DNA of 64,000 nt. It comes from JACMLD01 sp963705285 (GTDB lineage Bacteria; Bacteroidota; Bacteroidia; Chitinophagales; Chitinophagaceae). A model generated the notes under the pieces. It saw only the letters and a program-made list of their open reading frames with translations, did no database searches and had not been told where the DNA came from. The stretch's first letter is position 1. Every line of letters starts with the position of its first letter. The stretch is from contig OY970066.1 of NCBI GenBank assembly GCA_963705285.1, forward strand, positions 3,162,001 through 3,226,000, given 5' to 3'. Position numbers and translations under genes: made by a program. Of this stretch, positions 27,725 through 38,600 are shown in pieces.

Positions 27725-29017
27725 TTGGCCACCGAAGCGCCAATATATGGCAGTAGCAGAGTGGGAGTTTGGAACAAAAGCGATTTAGCGGAGGATAATC
27801 AGAACGATTTATCGGTCTTCAACCGCTTACTGTTCAATAACCGCGGGCGCAAGTTCTATGAAATATCGAATCACTTAGGGAATGTTTTGACGACGATCTC
27901 GGATAAAAAGATGCCGCATAATAATGGCAGTGGTATTGCAGATTATTATACCACGGACGTAGTAAGTGCAACAGACTACTATCCATTTGGAATGCAAAGC
28001 AGGTATACTTATACCGGAAGCCTCGCACTGAATTATCGTTTCGGCTTTAATGGAAAGGAGAATGACAATGATGTGAAAGGAGAGGGCATGCAGCAGGATT
28101 ATGGGGAGCGAATCTATGATCCGAGATTGGCAAGATTTCTTAGTACCGACCTGTTAACGCAAAAGTTTCCTGATTTGACCCCTTATCAATTTGCTTCCAA
28201 TTGCCCGATTGCAGGAATCGATCTTGATGGGCTAGAATTTTTCCCAAGATTTAAACAAAATGATCCACTTAGTTTAACAGCTTGGTCTTCTATAACAACC
28301 TACAAGAAATCCACAATTGGGAAAATCGTTAACGGTAGTGCCGCTGGTATAAAAGCCTCTGCAACTAAAACATTCACTTTCTTCACAAGTGATGTGTTTA
28401 AATCAAGCACCTATAAAAACGCTGGGGCATTTTTTGAAGAGGCAATTTGGGACATGTCAACTGTGAAAGTCTCTGAATCACCAAGATTAGATGCTTTGGC
28501 GAAGGATTTCGAGGCAAACGTCATAAACGGAGACGCGTATACCCGATCAAAATATATAACTGAATTTGGTGCGGATGCTTTGACCGCATACATTTCTGGT
28601 AAGGGGCTAGGAAACATTTCATCCTTCGTAGCAAATACAGTGAAAACTGATTTTGCAATTGCTAGACAATCTTTAAGGGTAGGAGCCCTTAAAGCTGCAG
28701 CTGAAGCCAAAAGTGGAGCAACATTATATAGAATTGGTACTACTGGAATTTCGGCACAAGGCGAAGCTGCACAATATTGGAGTCTTGAAAATCCCTTGAT
28801 AAACCCTGAGGCATATGCAAGAAAGTATAATGTTCCTTTAGAAAACATAAAAAATGCAGACTTTATTGAAACTGCCAACCTGAAAAAAGGTGCCAATTTT
28901 ATTACTAGAGGAGTAGGGGAAGCGCCAGGAAGTATAAATACTGGTAAGGGTATTGAGGTTGTTGTAGAGAAAAGCGGTACGACAAACAATCTAATAACGC
29001 CAATTAAAAAGCCATAA
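27725..29017 (+). CDS. displaced RHS tip with divergent core and unassigned toxin domain
   Basis: A 430-aa frame with a TTG start; the frame has no ATG close by, as expected for a gene fragment. Residues 1-165 are RHS core (APIYGSSRVGV, FYEISNHLGNVL, FGFNGKENDN, GERIYDPRLARFLSTDLLT, GIDLDG). They are clearly different from the other copies, so this tip came from another RHS gene. The C-terminal ~260 residues end in YRIGTTGISAQGEAAQYWS, FIETANLKKGANFITRG and GIEVVVEKSG. The pattern of an early Arg, an aromatic-rich centre and a late Glu recalls ADP-ribosyltransferase-type toxins, at low confidence. It is followed after 1 bp by a small gene. Confidence 0.7.
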   Translation: MATEAPIYGSSRVGVWNKSDLAEDNQNDLSVFNRLLFNNRGRKFYEISNHLGNVLTTISDKKMPHNNGSGIADYYTTDVVSATDYYPFGMQSRYTYTGSLALNYRFGFNGKENDNDVKGEGMQQDYGERIYDPRLARFLSTDLLTQKFPDLTPYQFASNCPIAGIDLDGLEFFPRFKQNDPLSLTAWSSITTYKKSTIGKIVNGSAAGIKASATKTFTFFTSDVFKSSTYKNAGAFFEEAIWDMSTVKVSESPRLDALAKDFEANVINGDAYTRSKYITEFGADALTAYISGKGLGNISSFVANTVKTDFAIARQSLRVGALKAAAEAKSGATLYRIGTTGISAQGEAAQYWSLENPLINPEAYARKYNVPLENIKNADFIETANLKKGANFITRGVGEAPGSINTGKGIEVVVEKSGTTNNLITPIKKP

Positions 29018-29018
29018 T

Positions 29019-29255
29019 ATGAATTATTTAGAAATTCTTTCAAAAGCTGAGTATAAGTTAAAACAATTTGATTATATAATTCTCGATATAAGAAAGTGTA
29101 TTGCTGCTGGATCAACTGGAGGAGAAATAGCTAGCATCCTTGGTCATTACTTAAAAAATTTGCGAACAACTAATGAAGTTGCATATACAATAATGCAAAC
29201 GGATATAGAAAAATACTTAGCTGACTGTAAAAAGGGAGGATTAACTATAATATAA
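29019..29255 (+). CDS. candidate immunity protein for the third displaced tip
   Basis: A 78-aa soluble helical protein. Its ATG lies one base after the stop of the displaced RHS tip (TAATATG), so it was translationally coupled to it. No family is recognised. Size, polarity and position fit a small immunity protein. Confidence 0.55.
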   Translation: MNYLEILSKAEYKLKQFDYIILDIRKCIAAGSTGGEIASILGHYLKNLRTTNEVAYTIMQTDIEKYLADCKKGGLTII

Positions 29256-29429
29256 TTGTCTCTTGAACTTTGTAGGTATCAGGAACGAGTTTTTATTTTT
29301 TCTAAATCACATCTATATAATAACTTTAGGATTAATGGCTGTACATAATGTCATTTTTAAATATTGTATTCGTGAACTGAGCTGAAATAATTGTGTGTCT
29401 ATATCTGCTATTCCCGTATAACATAAAAT

Positions 29430-29763
29430 ATGGCTAGACATTTCGTTTTAAGAATATTCCTGCCGGTCTTATGTATGAGAATATACCTCAAGTCACTTTT
29501 TTATTTATTTGTCTGTAATCCGTGATTATCTCCCAGATGGATTATGGGCATTTGGGCTGATATCTTGTATATTGTTAATTTGGGAAAATGAGATAAATAC
29601 ATTCTGGATTACAATAGCGTTTTGTTCGTTCACAGTCTTTAAATTACATCAAAAATTTGAAGTTATTGCAGGGAACGGCAACCTCGGGGATGTCATTTAT
29701 TATTTCATATTTAGTATCGCCGCATTAATTGTAAACACGAAAGCGCATCCAGTGAACTACTAA
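29430..29763 (+). pseudogene. broken paralogue of the membrane protein at 29807-30229
   Basis: From the ATG at 29430 the frame encodes a membrane-protein start (HFVLRIFLPVL). After a frameshift near 29511-29520 the frame ending at 29763 gives VIRDYLPDGLWAFGLISCIL and GNGNLGDVIYYFIFSIAALI. This second part aligns with the intact neighbour (FIRNYVPDGLWAFALVSCVL; GDGDWKDLVCYFLFGITAIL). The pair is a tandem duplication with one decayed member. A TTG at 29509 can start an 84-aa remnant, which probably has no function. Confidence 0.6.
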
Positions 29764-29806
29764 TTTAATTTTTATTTGGCCCATTTGCGAATTAATATTC
29801 AAAAGC

Positions 29807-30229
29807 ATGCCGGGTCAAACGTTTAACAAAAATACTGGGTCAATGCATCCAAAGTTTCCGAATATAATTAATTTGCTAAAACATTGTTTTTTGAATGTTT
29901 TAATCCCAGTCGTAATAGGTGTTGGAATCTACACCATTAGCCAATCCTATATTTATCTACCCTTCATTAGAAATTATGTTCCTGACGGATTGTGGGCATT
30001 TGCGCTGGTCTCGTGCGTATTGCAAATTTGGGAGGGGGATGTCAATATTCTATGGATTGCAATCATCTTCTGCTTATTCATTGGTTTTGAATGGCTACAA
30101 GAGCTTCAAATTATTTCGGGCGACGGGGATTGGAAAGATTTAGTTTGCTACTTTCTATTTGGTATTACAGCAATATTAATAAATAAACCCACTCTCAAAA
30201 AAAACGTAGAACATGAAAACATGGATTAA
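29807..30229 (+). CDS. small multi-pass membrane protein (VanZ-like architecture)
   Basis: A 140-aa protein with about four hydrophobic segments. The conserved-looking PDGLWAFALVSCVLQIW, a central aromatic region and a GDGDWKDLVCYFLFG motif recall small VanZ-like or DUF2809-like membrane proteins; this is architecture, not a firm family call. The start is ATG 29807, or ATG 29843, which drops a polar N-terminus. It overlaps the next gene by 17 bp, so the two are probably co-transcribed. Confidence 0.55.
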   Translation: MPGQTFNKNTGSMHPKFPNIINLLKHCFLNVLIPVVIGVGIYTISQSYIYLPFIRNYVPDGLWAFALVSCVLQIWEGDVNILWIAIIFCLFIGFEWLQELQIISGDGDWKDLVCYFLFGITAILINKPTLKKNVEHENMD

Positions 30230-30677
30230 ACATGGGCTTTCTTTTATAGCAGTAACGGTTTTTGTTTTCCTTGCCATAGCCAGCGTGGCCTCAAAAAAAA
30301 ATATGACCATTGAAAAAGGCGAAATACCTCCGGATATCAAAGGGTATAAAGAAACCATTGTTATTGTTAGCCAGACCAGGCAGTGGAATAAATACGCTGA
30401 TAAGTATTTTACCGAGAACTACCAAGGCAAGTTCATTTTTGTTGAGGAAAAGGAACTTGTCAAATATCCAGATACCGATAAATATCGGTTTTTCTTTGGC
30501 CGTAATTTGCGGTATATGCAAGAGGTCGGAAGTAGTTTTTCGTCCGTTACCAGCGAGAGGCTAACAATGATTGACAGAAAAACAGGAAAAACATATGCTA
30601 CCCACTCTTCATCTGCGTTTGGCAAATTGCTAAAATACTATTCGGCGGCCCTGGAAGAGGCACGAACGCAAAAATAA
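30213..30677 (+). CDS. exported hypothetical protein
   Basis: A 154-aa protein with an N-terminal signal or anchor (about residues 8-26, LSFIAVTVFVFLAIASVA). The soluble part is alpha/beta (ETIVIVSQTRQWNKYADKYF, GKFIFVEEKEL, YRFFFGRNLRY, ERLTMIDRKTGKTYATHSSS). No family is recognised. It overlaps the upstream membrane-protein gene. Confidence 0.6.
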   Translation: MKTWIKHGLSFIAVTVFVFLAIASVASKKNMTIEKGEIPPDIKGYKETIVIVSQTRQWNKYADKYFTENYQGKFIFVEEKELVKYPDTDKYRFFFGRNLRYMQEVGSSFSSVTSERLTMIDRKTGKTYATHSSSAFGKLLKYYSAALEEARTQK

Positions 30678-31164
30678 TGTCTTAAACTCCAAAAGCGGTT
30701 TTTACTAATCGAAGTTAAGAGTTGAATTTTCGTGTAACTTCGGTTCATCCATCGTGTATTATATTTCGGACGTAAGGAATGCGCAAGGCAACCATATGCA
30801 GATTACTCGGCTACTAAGTATTAAACCAGGTCCAAAAAAGATTGCCGAATCAACAGGAAAACCGGATAAGCGCCAGAGAGATAATAAGACTACTCCGGGA
30901 AACACGCCAACATTGAAGCCTCATATTCATAAAAAAGGCAAATAACTACATAGAGTTTTTATTTCTCCTAATATGCTATTTTTAATAGGCGAATAGCGTA
31001 GAGAAAACTATTGCCAAGCTAAAAACGAAACATCTATTCTGATGATTCTTGACAGTTTATAAAATCGAAATTGTCCGACCGGCATGTGTAAAAGATGAGT
31101 TGTGGCGTTATTGTACACAGCCTCGGAAGCGTCAATTATGCAGCCTAATGAAATATAGACCGGT
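30678..31164. other. intergenic region without supported gene
   Basis: About 490 bp between two convergent genes. A 63-codon GTG-initiated frame (30754-30945) with a basic, proline- and lysine-rich product is possible but has no supporting feature. No clear terminator hairpin was seen. Confidence 0.4.
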
Positions 31165-31785
31165 TTACGGCGTACAGCTAAAGCTAGCTGACCATGCATC
31201 GTTGTTGCCATCCACCACGGTTTCAACTTTGAACTCGTATAAGCCGCAGCTTCCGCGGGTAAAATATAATGTACCCGTTGCTGAAGTATTTAACGACATC
31301 CCCCAGGGTCCGGCATAAGATGCGTACCCCATCCAGGAAGAACTAGCAACCGTTCCACCGCCACACAAACTCACCACACTAAACCGGTTAGGCACATCAT
31401 ATGCGTTAAGGCTGATATTTATGGTGGTAGAAGTTGCCACAGTATCGAGTCGGATGGTGTCGGTTGCATAAGTATAGTATCCACTGGAGGCCCAGGAGCC
31501 ATCCAAATAGCCTGAACAACCAACGACGGACCGTAATGCAGCTGTATTGTTGGCTATTCGTCCATTTGTAGTCTTTGCTAAAGAAATGGAAGTTTCTAAC
31601 GAGCTGTTTCTTGCCCCTTTTAGATTGGTGAATGTGAAATTGATGACAGGGCGCGTATCCAATTCATATGTTTGGAGGGTGGCCGTGGCCGGCAACTCCT
31701 GACGGCTGTTTTTTTTACAATTAGCCAGGGCAAGCATAGCGATAGAACCCATACATAACAAGGAAAGGCATGTTGACTTATTCAT
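31165..31785 (-). CDS. lipoprotein of unknown function
   Basis: A 206-aa protein with a lipoprotein signal (about 1-23; lipobox ALANC, Cys23) followed by KKN. The mature domain is beta-rich and Thr/Ser-rich, with spaced cysteines (VVGCSGYLDG, VVSLCGGG, RGSCGLYEF, SFSCTP). No family is recognised. Upstream are a good -7 box (TATGTTTG, minus strand, 31902-31909) and the palindrome at 31930-31949, which leaves a ~110-nt leader. Confidence 0.7.
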   Translation of the reverse strand: MNKSTCLSLLCMGSIAMLALANCKKNSRQELPATATLQTYELDTRPVINFTFTNLKGARNSSLETSISLAKTTNGRIANNTAALRSVVGCSGYLDGSWASSGYYTYATDTIRLDTVATSTTINISLNAYDVPNRFSVVSLCGGGTVASSSWMGYASYAGPWGMSLNTSATGTLYFTRGSCGLYEFKVETVVDGNNDAWSASFSCTP

Positions 31786-31901
31786 GGTTTATGATTTACG
31801 AGTAGAAGAAACTCAATCGTGGAAGGGGACGGACTGCGATAGATTTTTGCGTTTAAATGGGCAGCAGATGGATGCGAAGGATACAGCGTTTAATTCTTAT
31901 T

Positions 31902-31949
31902 CAAACATAGGTACAATTTATGTGTTCCACTACCGTATTTTCACGGTAG
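31902..31949 (-). promoter_or_regulatory. promoter with upstream palindrome for the lipoprotein gene
   Basis: On the minus strand, the palindrome CTACCGTGAAAATACGGTAG (31930-31949; seven-base arms, six-base spacer) stands 20 nt before TATGTTTG (31902-31909). The latter matches the Bacteroidota -7 consensus TAnnTTTG. The palindrome resembles the one before the RHS operon (1843-1866) in arm sequence, spacer length and trailing GTGG. Confidence 0.45.
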
Positions 31950-33069
31950 GGTAGCAACGAGATATTTTCAAAGACGAACAGGTGTTCGTTTTTCGATTAA
32001 TTGTTGAATTATTTTATTTACCCGTTGCAATGTTATCTCGAGGAGAAAGCGATGCTGTTATTATCGACGCCATACGGCACAGTTACACCTACTATTTGCT
32101 ACAATGTTAAGCCCCACTAGTGGCAATACCAATATTATGCGCAGATTAGAATGTCTCTTTTTGTTTTATTGACCGAAACAAGCTCCTGCTACCTAAATTT
32201 TCCTTACCAGAGAAGCTGGTGGACTTGGTCGTATTCAATACATTTAGCTGCAGGAAACAAACAAAAATGCAATTCACATACACTCAATTGCCAGTGGCGC
32301 AAATGGTTTTAGTGATTTTTGTTCCGCAAAGCCGCTTGAGACAGATATTCTAAACATGATTTACTAGCGGCCGGTAAAGCACACCAATTTTTTTGCTGGT
32401 TTTTGCTCATACCTGGAACTGCACAAAATAGGTAGCCAATCATATTTGAATGATACAACGTTTGCTCAAGACTTCTTAAAAATCAATTATTAACTTTACT
32501 TACAGTAGGTATTGTTGGTAAGCCGGGCCGGTATCACGGAATGCGCTTGCCGTTGGAGCGAGACTTCATCTGTGAGGTCCAGCAGAAATTTTTCCCGGAC
32601 TTCCTTAACAACCAGCAGGATGGATTCATTTAATACAAGGCGGTTTTGAATAATCATTGCGGCTTCATCAATGTTTTCTTTGATGAATGCTGTCATTGCA
32701 GCGTGCAGTTGCTAATGACGGATCTTCTCATTTTGTTGTTCGCGAATTACAACTTAACTGTTTTTGGGAAAATTTTCAACTTTGAAATAAATAAAGACTA
32801 CTGCTGTCCGGATATTGGCTTGCCATTTTGATTATAGTATATTACGCGAAAAGTGCAATGAGAATTTTTCTTGTTAGCAATTGCCTGTGGTCTATTTAAA
32901 AAAAAATCAAGCGCAATCTTTTTAATCGGCCCAGCTCTCTCTCACGAACAATCCCATCGCTTGTACATCACGATTACGGATGTTCTTGGTCACCTTCCCG
33001 CCCTATAACTTTTGTTCTATTGCCCGGGTGCAAAAAAAGCAGCACATTTATTTTATTCAATTAAAAGAT
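31950..33069. other. long intergenic region
   Basis: About 1.1 kb with stops in all frames apart from two short overlapping frames on opposite strands. The minus frame at 32496-32696 (66 aa, helical, acidic) has plausible protein composition but nothing else to support it. The region looks like decayed DNA plus the upstream region of the T9SS-exported gene. Confidence 0.4.
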
Positions 33070-35583
33070 ATGAATAGAATTTTTCTCCTGCTTTTCCTGT
33101 TAAGTGTTTTTCAAATGACCAATGGCCAGATGGAAGGTGCTGTTTTAAGCAAAATACAGGGATGCGGCAGTGCAACTTTGATTGGCAATCCGCTCTGGGG
33201 CGCCGGTGTTATCCATCCCCCCACTTTGTATTTTGAAAAACAAGTGGGTACCAACTGGGTCACCATCCACACACAGGTATCAGTAAACGGTAATAATTAC
33301 CTGGTCATTACTCCCGGGGATATTACTGCAGCAACCCTCTACCGGTTACGGGCCAGGGATGAGAATACTTCGCAGGAGTTTATTTCGACGGGCGTAATTG
33401 TTGACCCGGGTACCTGGAATGGCGCACCACCTTCATTTGGCGGCACTGTCTCCGCGTCTGCTGTGTGGGGCTCTTTGTCATGCGGACCGGAAGATGATTT
33501 TCTGCAGGTAGAGCCCGCCTTTTCGCCAGCCGGGCGGCCACCATACCGGATAGAGTATAAAAAAAATACAGACGCCAGTTTTACCGTGGCGGCATCGGAG
33601 GCCCTGTGGGCTAATATTTATGGTATTCTTCCCAATACAAACTATGACGTACGGGTAACGGATTTTTGCGGGAGGGTAGCTACCTCTTCCGGGTTCCGAT
33701 TGCGGGTTATTGCCGGCGCATATGTGTTTCAGCCAACCGGCTGCAACGATGGAATTATCAGGCTAGAGCCATCAGGCACCCTTGCTACACGCGGCTTGCC
33801 ACCTTTTACCTATGCCATTGGAAAGTATACGGATACCATGACAACCATCCGGCCTGGTTTAACATTCGGGAATACTTTTGCATTCAACAATCTTTCGCCG
33901 GGTGATTATGATGTGCAGCTACAGGACGTTTGTGGGAACCTGTCGCCACTGCAAACTATCCGGCTGGGCGGTGGCCTTCCCCGGCTTTCGGCAATCACCA
34001 GTCAACTCTCTCCCGACTCATGCAGCTTTACCGCGACAGTGAATGTATTTACCGGCACCCCTCCTTTTCAGTACGGCATTAAAGCGCCGGGCGCCAGCAC
34101 ATATACTTACCAGCCAGACAACATTTTTCCCGGACTGTCATCTGCAGGGCAGTATTCATTTAAATTAAAAGATAAATGCGGTGACAGCAGCCTGCCGGTT
34201 AACTACTCCGTATTTTCTCCTCCATCCATCAGCAGTATTGATATTGTTCCAACCGGTTCTTCCTGCATCAATCATTTTGTGGTGAAAACGGCCGTGCTCA
34301 ACCAATTGAAACCATTTGACTACGGCATCCGTTTAGCGGGTAGCCAGGATCCTTTTGTTTTCCAGGCCAGTGACACATTCAAAAACATGGTGGCCGGAAA
34401 CTATGATATAGTAAAAAGAAATAAGTGCGGGAATCTGTCACCCGTGCAGACAGTTTATACCTGGACAAATTCAGCGTTGTGCCCGGTGCGCACAGACCCT
34501 GGCGATTACGAAGTTGCATCGGGGCAGGGTTGTACGGATTTTTCAGGCAATACATGGATCGACGCGAAGGACGATAATGGGAATTTAATTTTTTCCATCA
34601 ATCCACAGGACAATGTCCTGCAGCAGGTATGCTGGGGCGTGCGCATTACAGGTGGCGATGGTACAACGGTACGCAGTGCCCAGATTCAAAACAGTCTGCT
34701 CAACTTTATGGATCGCAATTTTTACATACAGCCCGCAGTTACACCAGTAATTTCAAAACCTGTTTTAATAAAGCTATATATTACCGATAATGAATTGCAG
34801 AATATGCTCACCTGGTTGCACAACCATGGCTACCCAACTGCCACAGAAAAAGATTTAAAAATTCTTAAAAAGAATGGAAGCGCCGGCTCGCCGGTTGATT
34901 TGGAAGTGACCAATGATAATACGGCCCCATCGTCACAGTTTACAGTTATTACACCGGTTTTCACGAAGTTTGGTTTTAACTGGGCCATGGAATTCAGTCT
35001 GACTAGTTTTTCAGAATTTAATCCATTTGCCGGTACGCTGCAGGCGCTTCCGCTGGATTTCATATCTTTTACCGGTACATTGCAGCCCAATGATGTCAGT
35101 CTGTCGTGGAGTACGGCAAATGCATATGGCACTTCACACTTTGATATAGAATGGAGCCGCGATGGCCAACTGTTTACAGCGATTGGCAGCCGGCCATCGA
35201 TCAATACCCCGGGTGTTATAAACGACCAGTTTACGCATACTTCCCCGGATGGCGGAAATAATTTTTACCGCATTAGGCAAATTGATGCAGATGGACATTC
35301 AACGCTGAGTAAAACAATTCAAGTATATGTGCAGCATACAGCCGGTATTAAAGTGTATCCGAACCCAGCCAGGAAAGATATCCGTATATCGCTCCAAAAT
35401 AATGCGGCCAACCGCATCCATTATGTACAACTCACCGATGGCCTTGGTAAGTTGTTACTGACAAAACACGCCGGCAATGACAATACAATAATCGTGTCAC
35501 TAGCTGGCCTGCCAACGGGCAGCTACCAGTTGACGGTGGTTACAAAAACAGCAGTATACAATCATAAAATACTTAAACAATAA
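33070..35583 (+). CDS. secreted protein with type IX secretion C-terminal sorting domain
   Basis: An 837-aa protein. The frame is open from 32980, but the ATG at 33070 gives a proper signal peptide (MNRIFLLLFLLSVFQMTNGQ). The body is a series of beta-sandwich, Ig/SprB-like repeats with the recurring pattern P-P-F-x-Y-x-I ... Y-x-V-x-L-x-D-x-C-G (for example around YDVRVTDFCG, YDVQLQDVCG, YSFKLKDKCG). The last ~80 residues (VYPNPARKDIRISL ... LPTGSYQLTVVT ... HKILKQ) are a type A T9SS sorting domain, so the product is exported by the gliding-type secretion system and probably displayed at the surface. A sensor kinase follows 112 bp downstream. Confidence 0.82.
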   Translation: MNRIFLLLFLLSVFQMTNGQMEGAVLSKIQGCGSATLIGNPLWGAGVIHPPTLYFEKQVGTNWVTIHTQVSVNGNNYLVITPGDITAATLYRLRARDENTSQEFISTGVIVDPGTWNGAPPSFGGTVSASAVWGSLSCGPEDDFLQVEPAFSPAGRPPYRIEYKKNTDASFTVAASEALWANIYGILPNTNYDVRVTDFCGRVATSSGFRLRVIAGAYVFQPTGCNDGIIRLEPSGTLATRGLPPFTYAIGKYTDTMTTIRPGLTFGNTFAFNNLSPGDYDVQLQDVCGNLSPLQTIRLGGGLPRLSAITSQLSPDSCSFTATVNVFTGTPPFQYGIKAPGASTYTYQPDNIFPGLSSAGQYSFKLKDKCGDSSLPVNYSVFSPPSISSIDIVPTGSSCINHFVVKTAVLNQLKPFDYGIRLAGSQDPFVFQASDTFKNMVAGNYDIVKRNKCGNLSPVQTVYTWTNSALCPVRTDPGDYEVASGQGCTDFSGNTWIDAKDDNGNLIFSINPQDNVLQQVCWGVRITGGDGTTVRSAQIQNSLLNFMDRNFYIQPAVTPVISKPVLIKLYITDNELQNMLTWLHNHGYPTATEKDLKILKKNGSAGSPVDLEVTNDNTAPSSQFTVITPVFTKFGFNWAMEFSLTSFSEFNPFAGTLQALPLDFISFTGTLQPNDVSLSWSTANAYGTSHFDIEWSRDGQLFTAIGSRPSINTPGVINDQFTHTSPDGGNNFYRIRQIDADGHSTLSKTIQVYVQHTAGIKVYPNPARKDIRISLQNNAANRIHYVQLTDGLGKLLLTKHAGNDNTIIVSLAGLPTGSYQLTVVTKTAVYNHKILKQ

Positions 35584-35695
35584 AACAATGTCTGGGTTGG
35601 TATGCAATGTAATGCGGTTCATTTGCCGGGATAGTCCGGCACGGCAACCGGTATGAACAGGCAGATTTCTGACGGGGTTGACTTAATTTTAGGAC

Positions 35696-38600
35696 ATGCG
35701 CAAATGGACTACCTGTATCTTACTAGCTGTGTGTATAGGCCCTCAGCTATTTGCGCAACAGTACCGCATACTGCACTGGGGTATCGAAGATGGTTTATCG
35801 CAGGGCATTAACCAGAAAATGATACGCGATGCAGCCGGTTATTTATGGATCAGTTCCTACGAGGGACTCAACCGCTTTGATGGAAAAACGTTCCGTAATT
35901 TTTATAACTTTCCGCGTAAAAGAAACGCGATCAACGGCGTGGAAACCACCGGTTTGGTCAGAGACAGCACGCAAAAAATATGGATTGGTTCCGGTGATGG
36001 GCTAAACCGTTATGACCCGGTCACAGATTCTGTGATGGTTTTTTTCCCCGATAAACCACCTGCAAAACAATCCAGTTATATAGTACCGGTAGCGTCGACT
36101 GCGGAGGAAGTCATTTGTTTTGATATCAATGGTATGATTACCGCTTACCATTGCAAAAGTTTGCGGAGGCGCATTATTGCACATGGTATTCCGTGGCACA
36201 GCAATAATATCAGCGCCAATAATGCATGGCTCGATAAAGAGCAAAACACACTGTGGATGCCCGCCCACAATGGTATTGCCCAGATTGATATCGGAAACGG
36301 CAAAACCTCCTGGCACTTGGCTGGCGAAAAAATAAACGCTGTGTACCGCTTTCAAAAGAGTAGTTTACTTACCGGTACCGCCAATGGTTTACTTGAATAT
36401 AATGTCATCACCCGTATCGCCAGGCCCGTAGGCATGTTGCCGGCTGCCGTTACGGGCCGGGTTAACTGCATTACGGCAGACGTCAACGGCGCGATATGGA
36501 TTGGCACAGAAGAACACGGCATTTTTATTATGCAGCCCGGCAAATCATTTGTGCAACTGCAGAAAAAACAATATTTCGCAACATTCCATCAGCGGTAACA
36601 AGATCAATAGCATTTATTGTGACCCGGACGGTATTGTCTGGGCAGGCGTGTCTACTAACGGAATTGATCAACTGAAGCCCGGCAATGGCATTACGCATTA
36701 TGCAGAAGAGGTGGGCAAGCCTGTTAGCCTTACCAATAATATCGTCCGTTGTTTTTTGCAGGATAACCAGGGCCGGATATGGATTGCCACACAGGGTGGT
36801 GGCATCAACTTGTTTAACCCGGTAACGCAGCAGTTCTTCCCACTCACTACGAAAGACCTGCCCGGCTTGCCCTGTGATTTTATTCGCTATATGGTGCGCG
36901 ATAAACATAATACGGCGTGGATAGGCACAGAAAGGGGCATGTGCCGGGTTGACATGAACAGCCTGCGGGCAACAACCATTCATTTTACCGGCGCTGGTAA
37001 CCGGCTGCTTGCTGATCCTTATATTGAACAAATTATACCATTTGAAAATAACGGCTGGCTGATTGCAACCAAAGAATATGGATTGTTCCGCCTTGAGGCG
37101 TTTGTAGATACTGCCCGGCAGTTGCCGGTACCCGGCAACAAGCATGTTTTTTATACCGCGTTCGTAAATGACAAGCTGTTTATGTCGGTTTGGGATGACA
37201 AGCCACGGATTTATTCGATCAGGCATGATAACTGGACAGAAATAAACAATCCGCTGTCAGGATTTATTATTACTTATGTGTTGTTTGACAGTAGCTCCAA
37301 CCGGTACTGGATTGGAACACTGCAGGGATTGCTGGAGACTGACGCAGGCCTGAACATACTGCACCACTACACAACGGAAAACGGCCTCAGCAATCATTAT
37401 ATCTATGCCATCATGCGCGATGAGGAATTTTTATGGATTAGCACCAATAAGGGTCTGTCCAGGCTTGATACGCACAGCGGTTCCTTCCGGATATTTACAC
37501 CTGAAGACGGCTTGCAAGGTTATGAATACAATGCAAAAGCCGGCTTTGCAGATTCTGCTGGCAACCTGTATTTCGGCGGCACCAACGGCTTCGACATCAT
37601 TAAGCGCGACGCGGTTGTACATCCGCCTGCCACAGTCCATTTTTATATCAGTGAGTTACTGGTAAACAATATTGCGTATGCGGGTGCCCGTGATATTAAT
37701 TATACGTCTTCACTCTCGCTGCCCTATACAAGTAATAATATCACCATCCAGACCGGGGTGGTAGATTTTCTGACGATGGGAAAAAGCAGGATACGGTACA
37801 AATTGGAAGGACTTGACACAGGATGGAAATATGCAGACCGTGATTTCAGGATCAACTATTCAGGCCTAGTACCTGGCACCTACACATTTATTGCTTCCGC
37901 GTCGGGCAACAACAACGTATGGAGTGACGCTGCTACAAAACTTACTATCACCATTACCGCACCCTGGTGGCGCAACTGGTGGCTGCGCGGTGCTGTTATA
38001 CTGGGCTTGCTGGGGATTGCGTTTTTATGGCTGCGATCTTACTATGCCGGTAAATTGGAAAAGCAGCGGCTGACACTGGAAAAGCAAAAAGCCGTAGAAC
38101 TGGAACGCACCCGTATTGCAACAGACATGCATGACGACTTGGGCGCCGCACTTAGTCGCATCAAATTTTTAAGTGAAACCATTGGCATACAGGAACAGCG
38201 CCAGCAGCCAGTTACCAATGAAATAAACAGGATAAAAATGTATGCCGATGAAATGATTGATAAAATGGGCGAGATTGTGTGGGCACTCAATCAACAAAAT
38301 GATACGCTGGATGACCTGGTGGCCTATACCCGTTCGTATGCGGTCAGTTATCTCTCTCAGTTCGGGATTGGCTGCACGGCACGGTTTCCTGCTGACACGC
38401 CCGACCTTTTTGTGAGTGGTGAATTCCGGCGGAATGTGTTTCTTGCGGTAAAAGAAAGCTTGCATAATATTGTAAAGCATTCCAAAGCCACGGAAGTTAT
38501 CTTATCGCTTACTGTAACCGATAAATTATTTATCGAGATCAAAGACAATGGCACCGGATTTAATCCTGATAAAGTGCGGCCATACAGCAATGGATTGACG

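Noticed and set aside
30754..30945. 63-codon GTG-initiated frame
   Set aside because: Basic low-complexity content, no promoter or partner, no family match that I can recognise.
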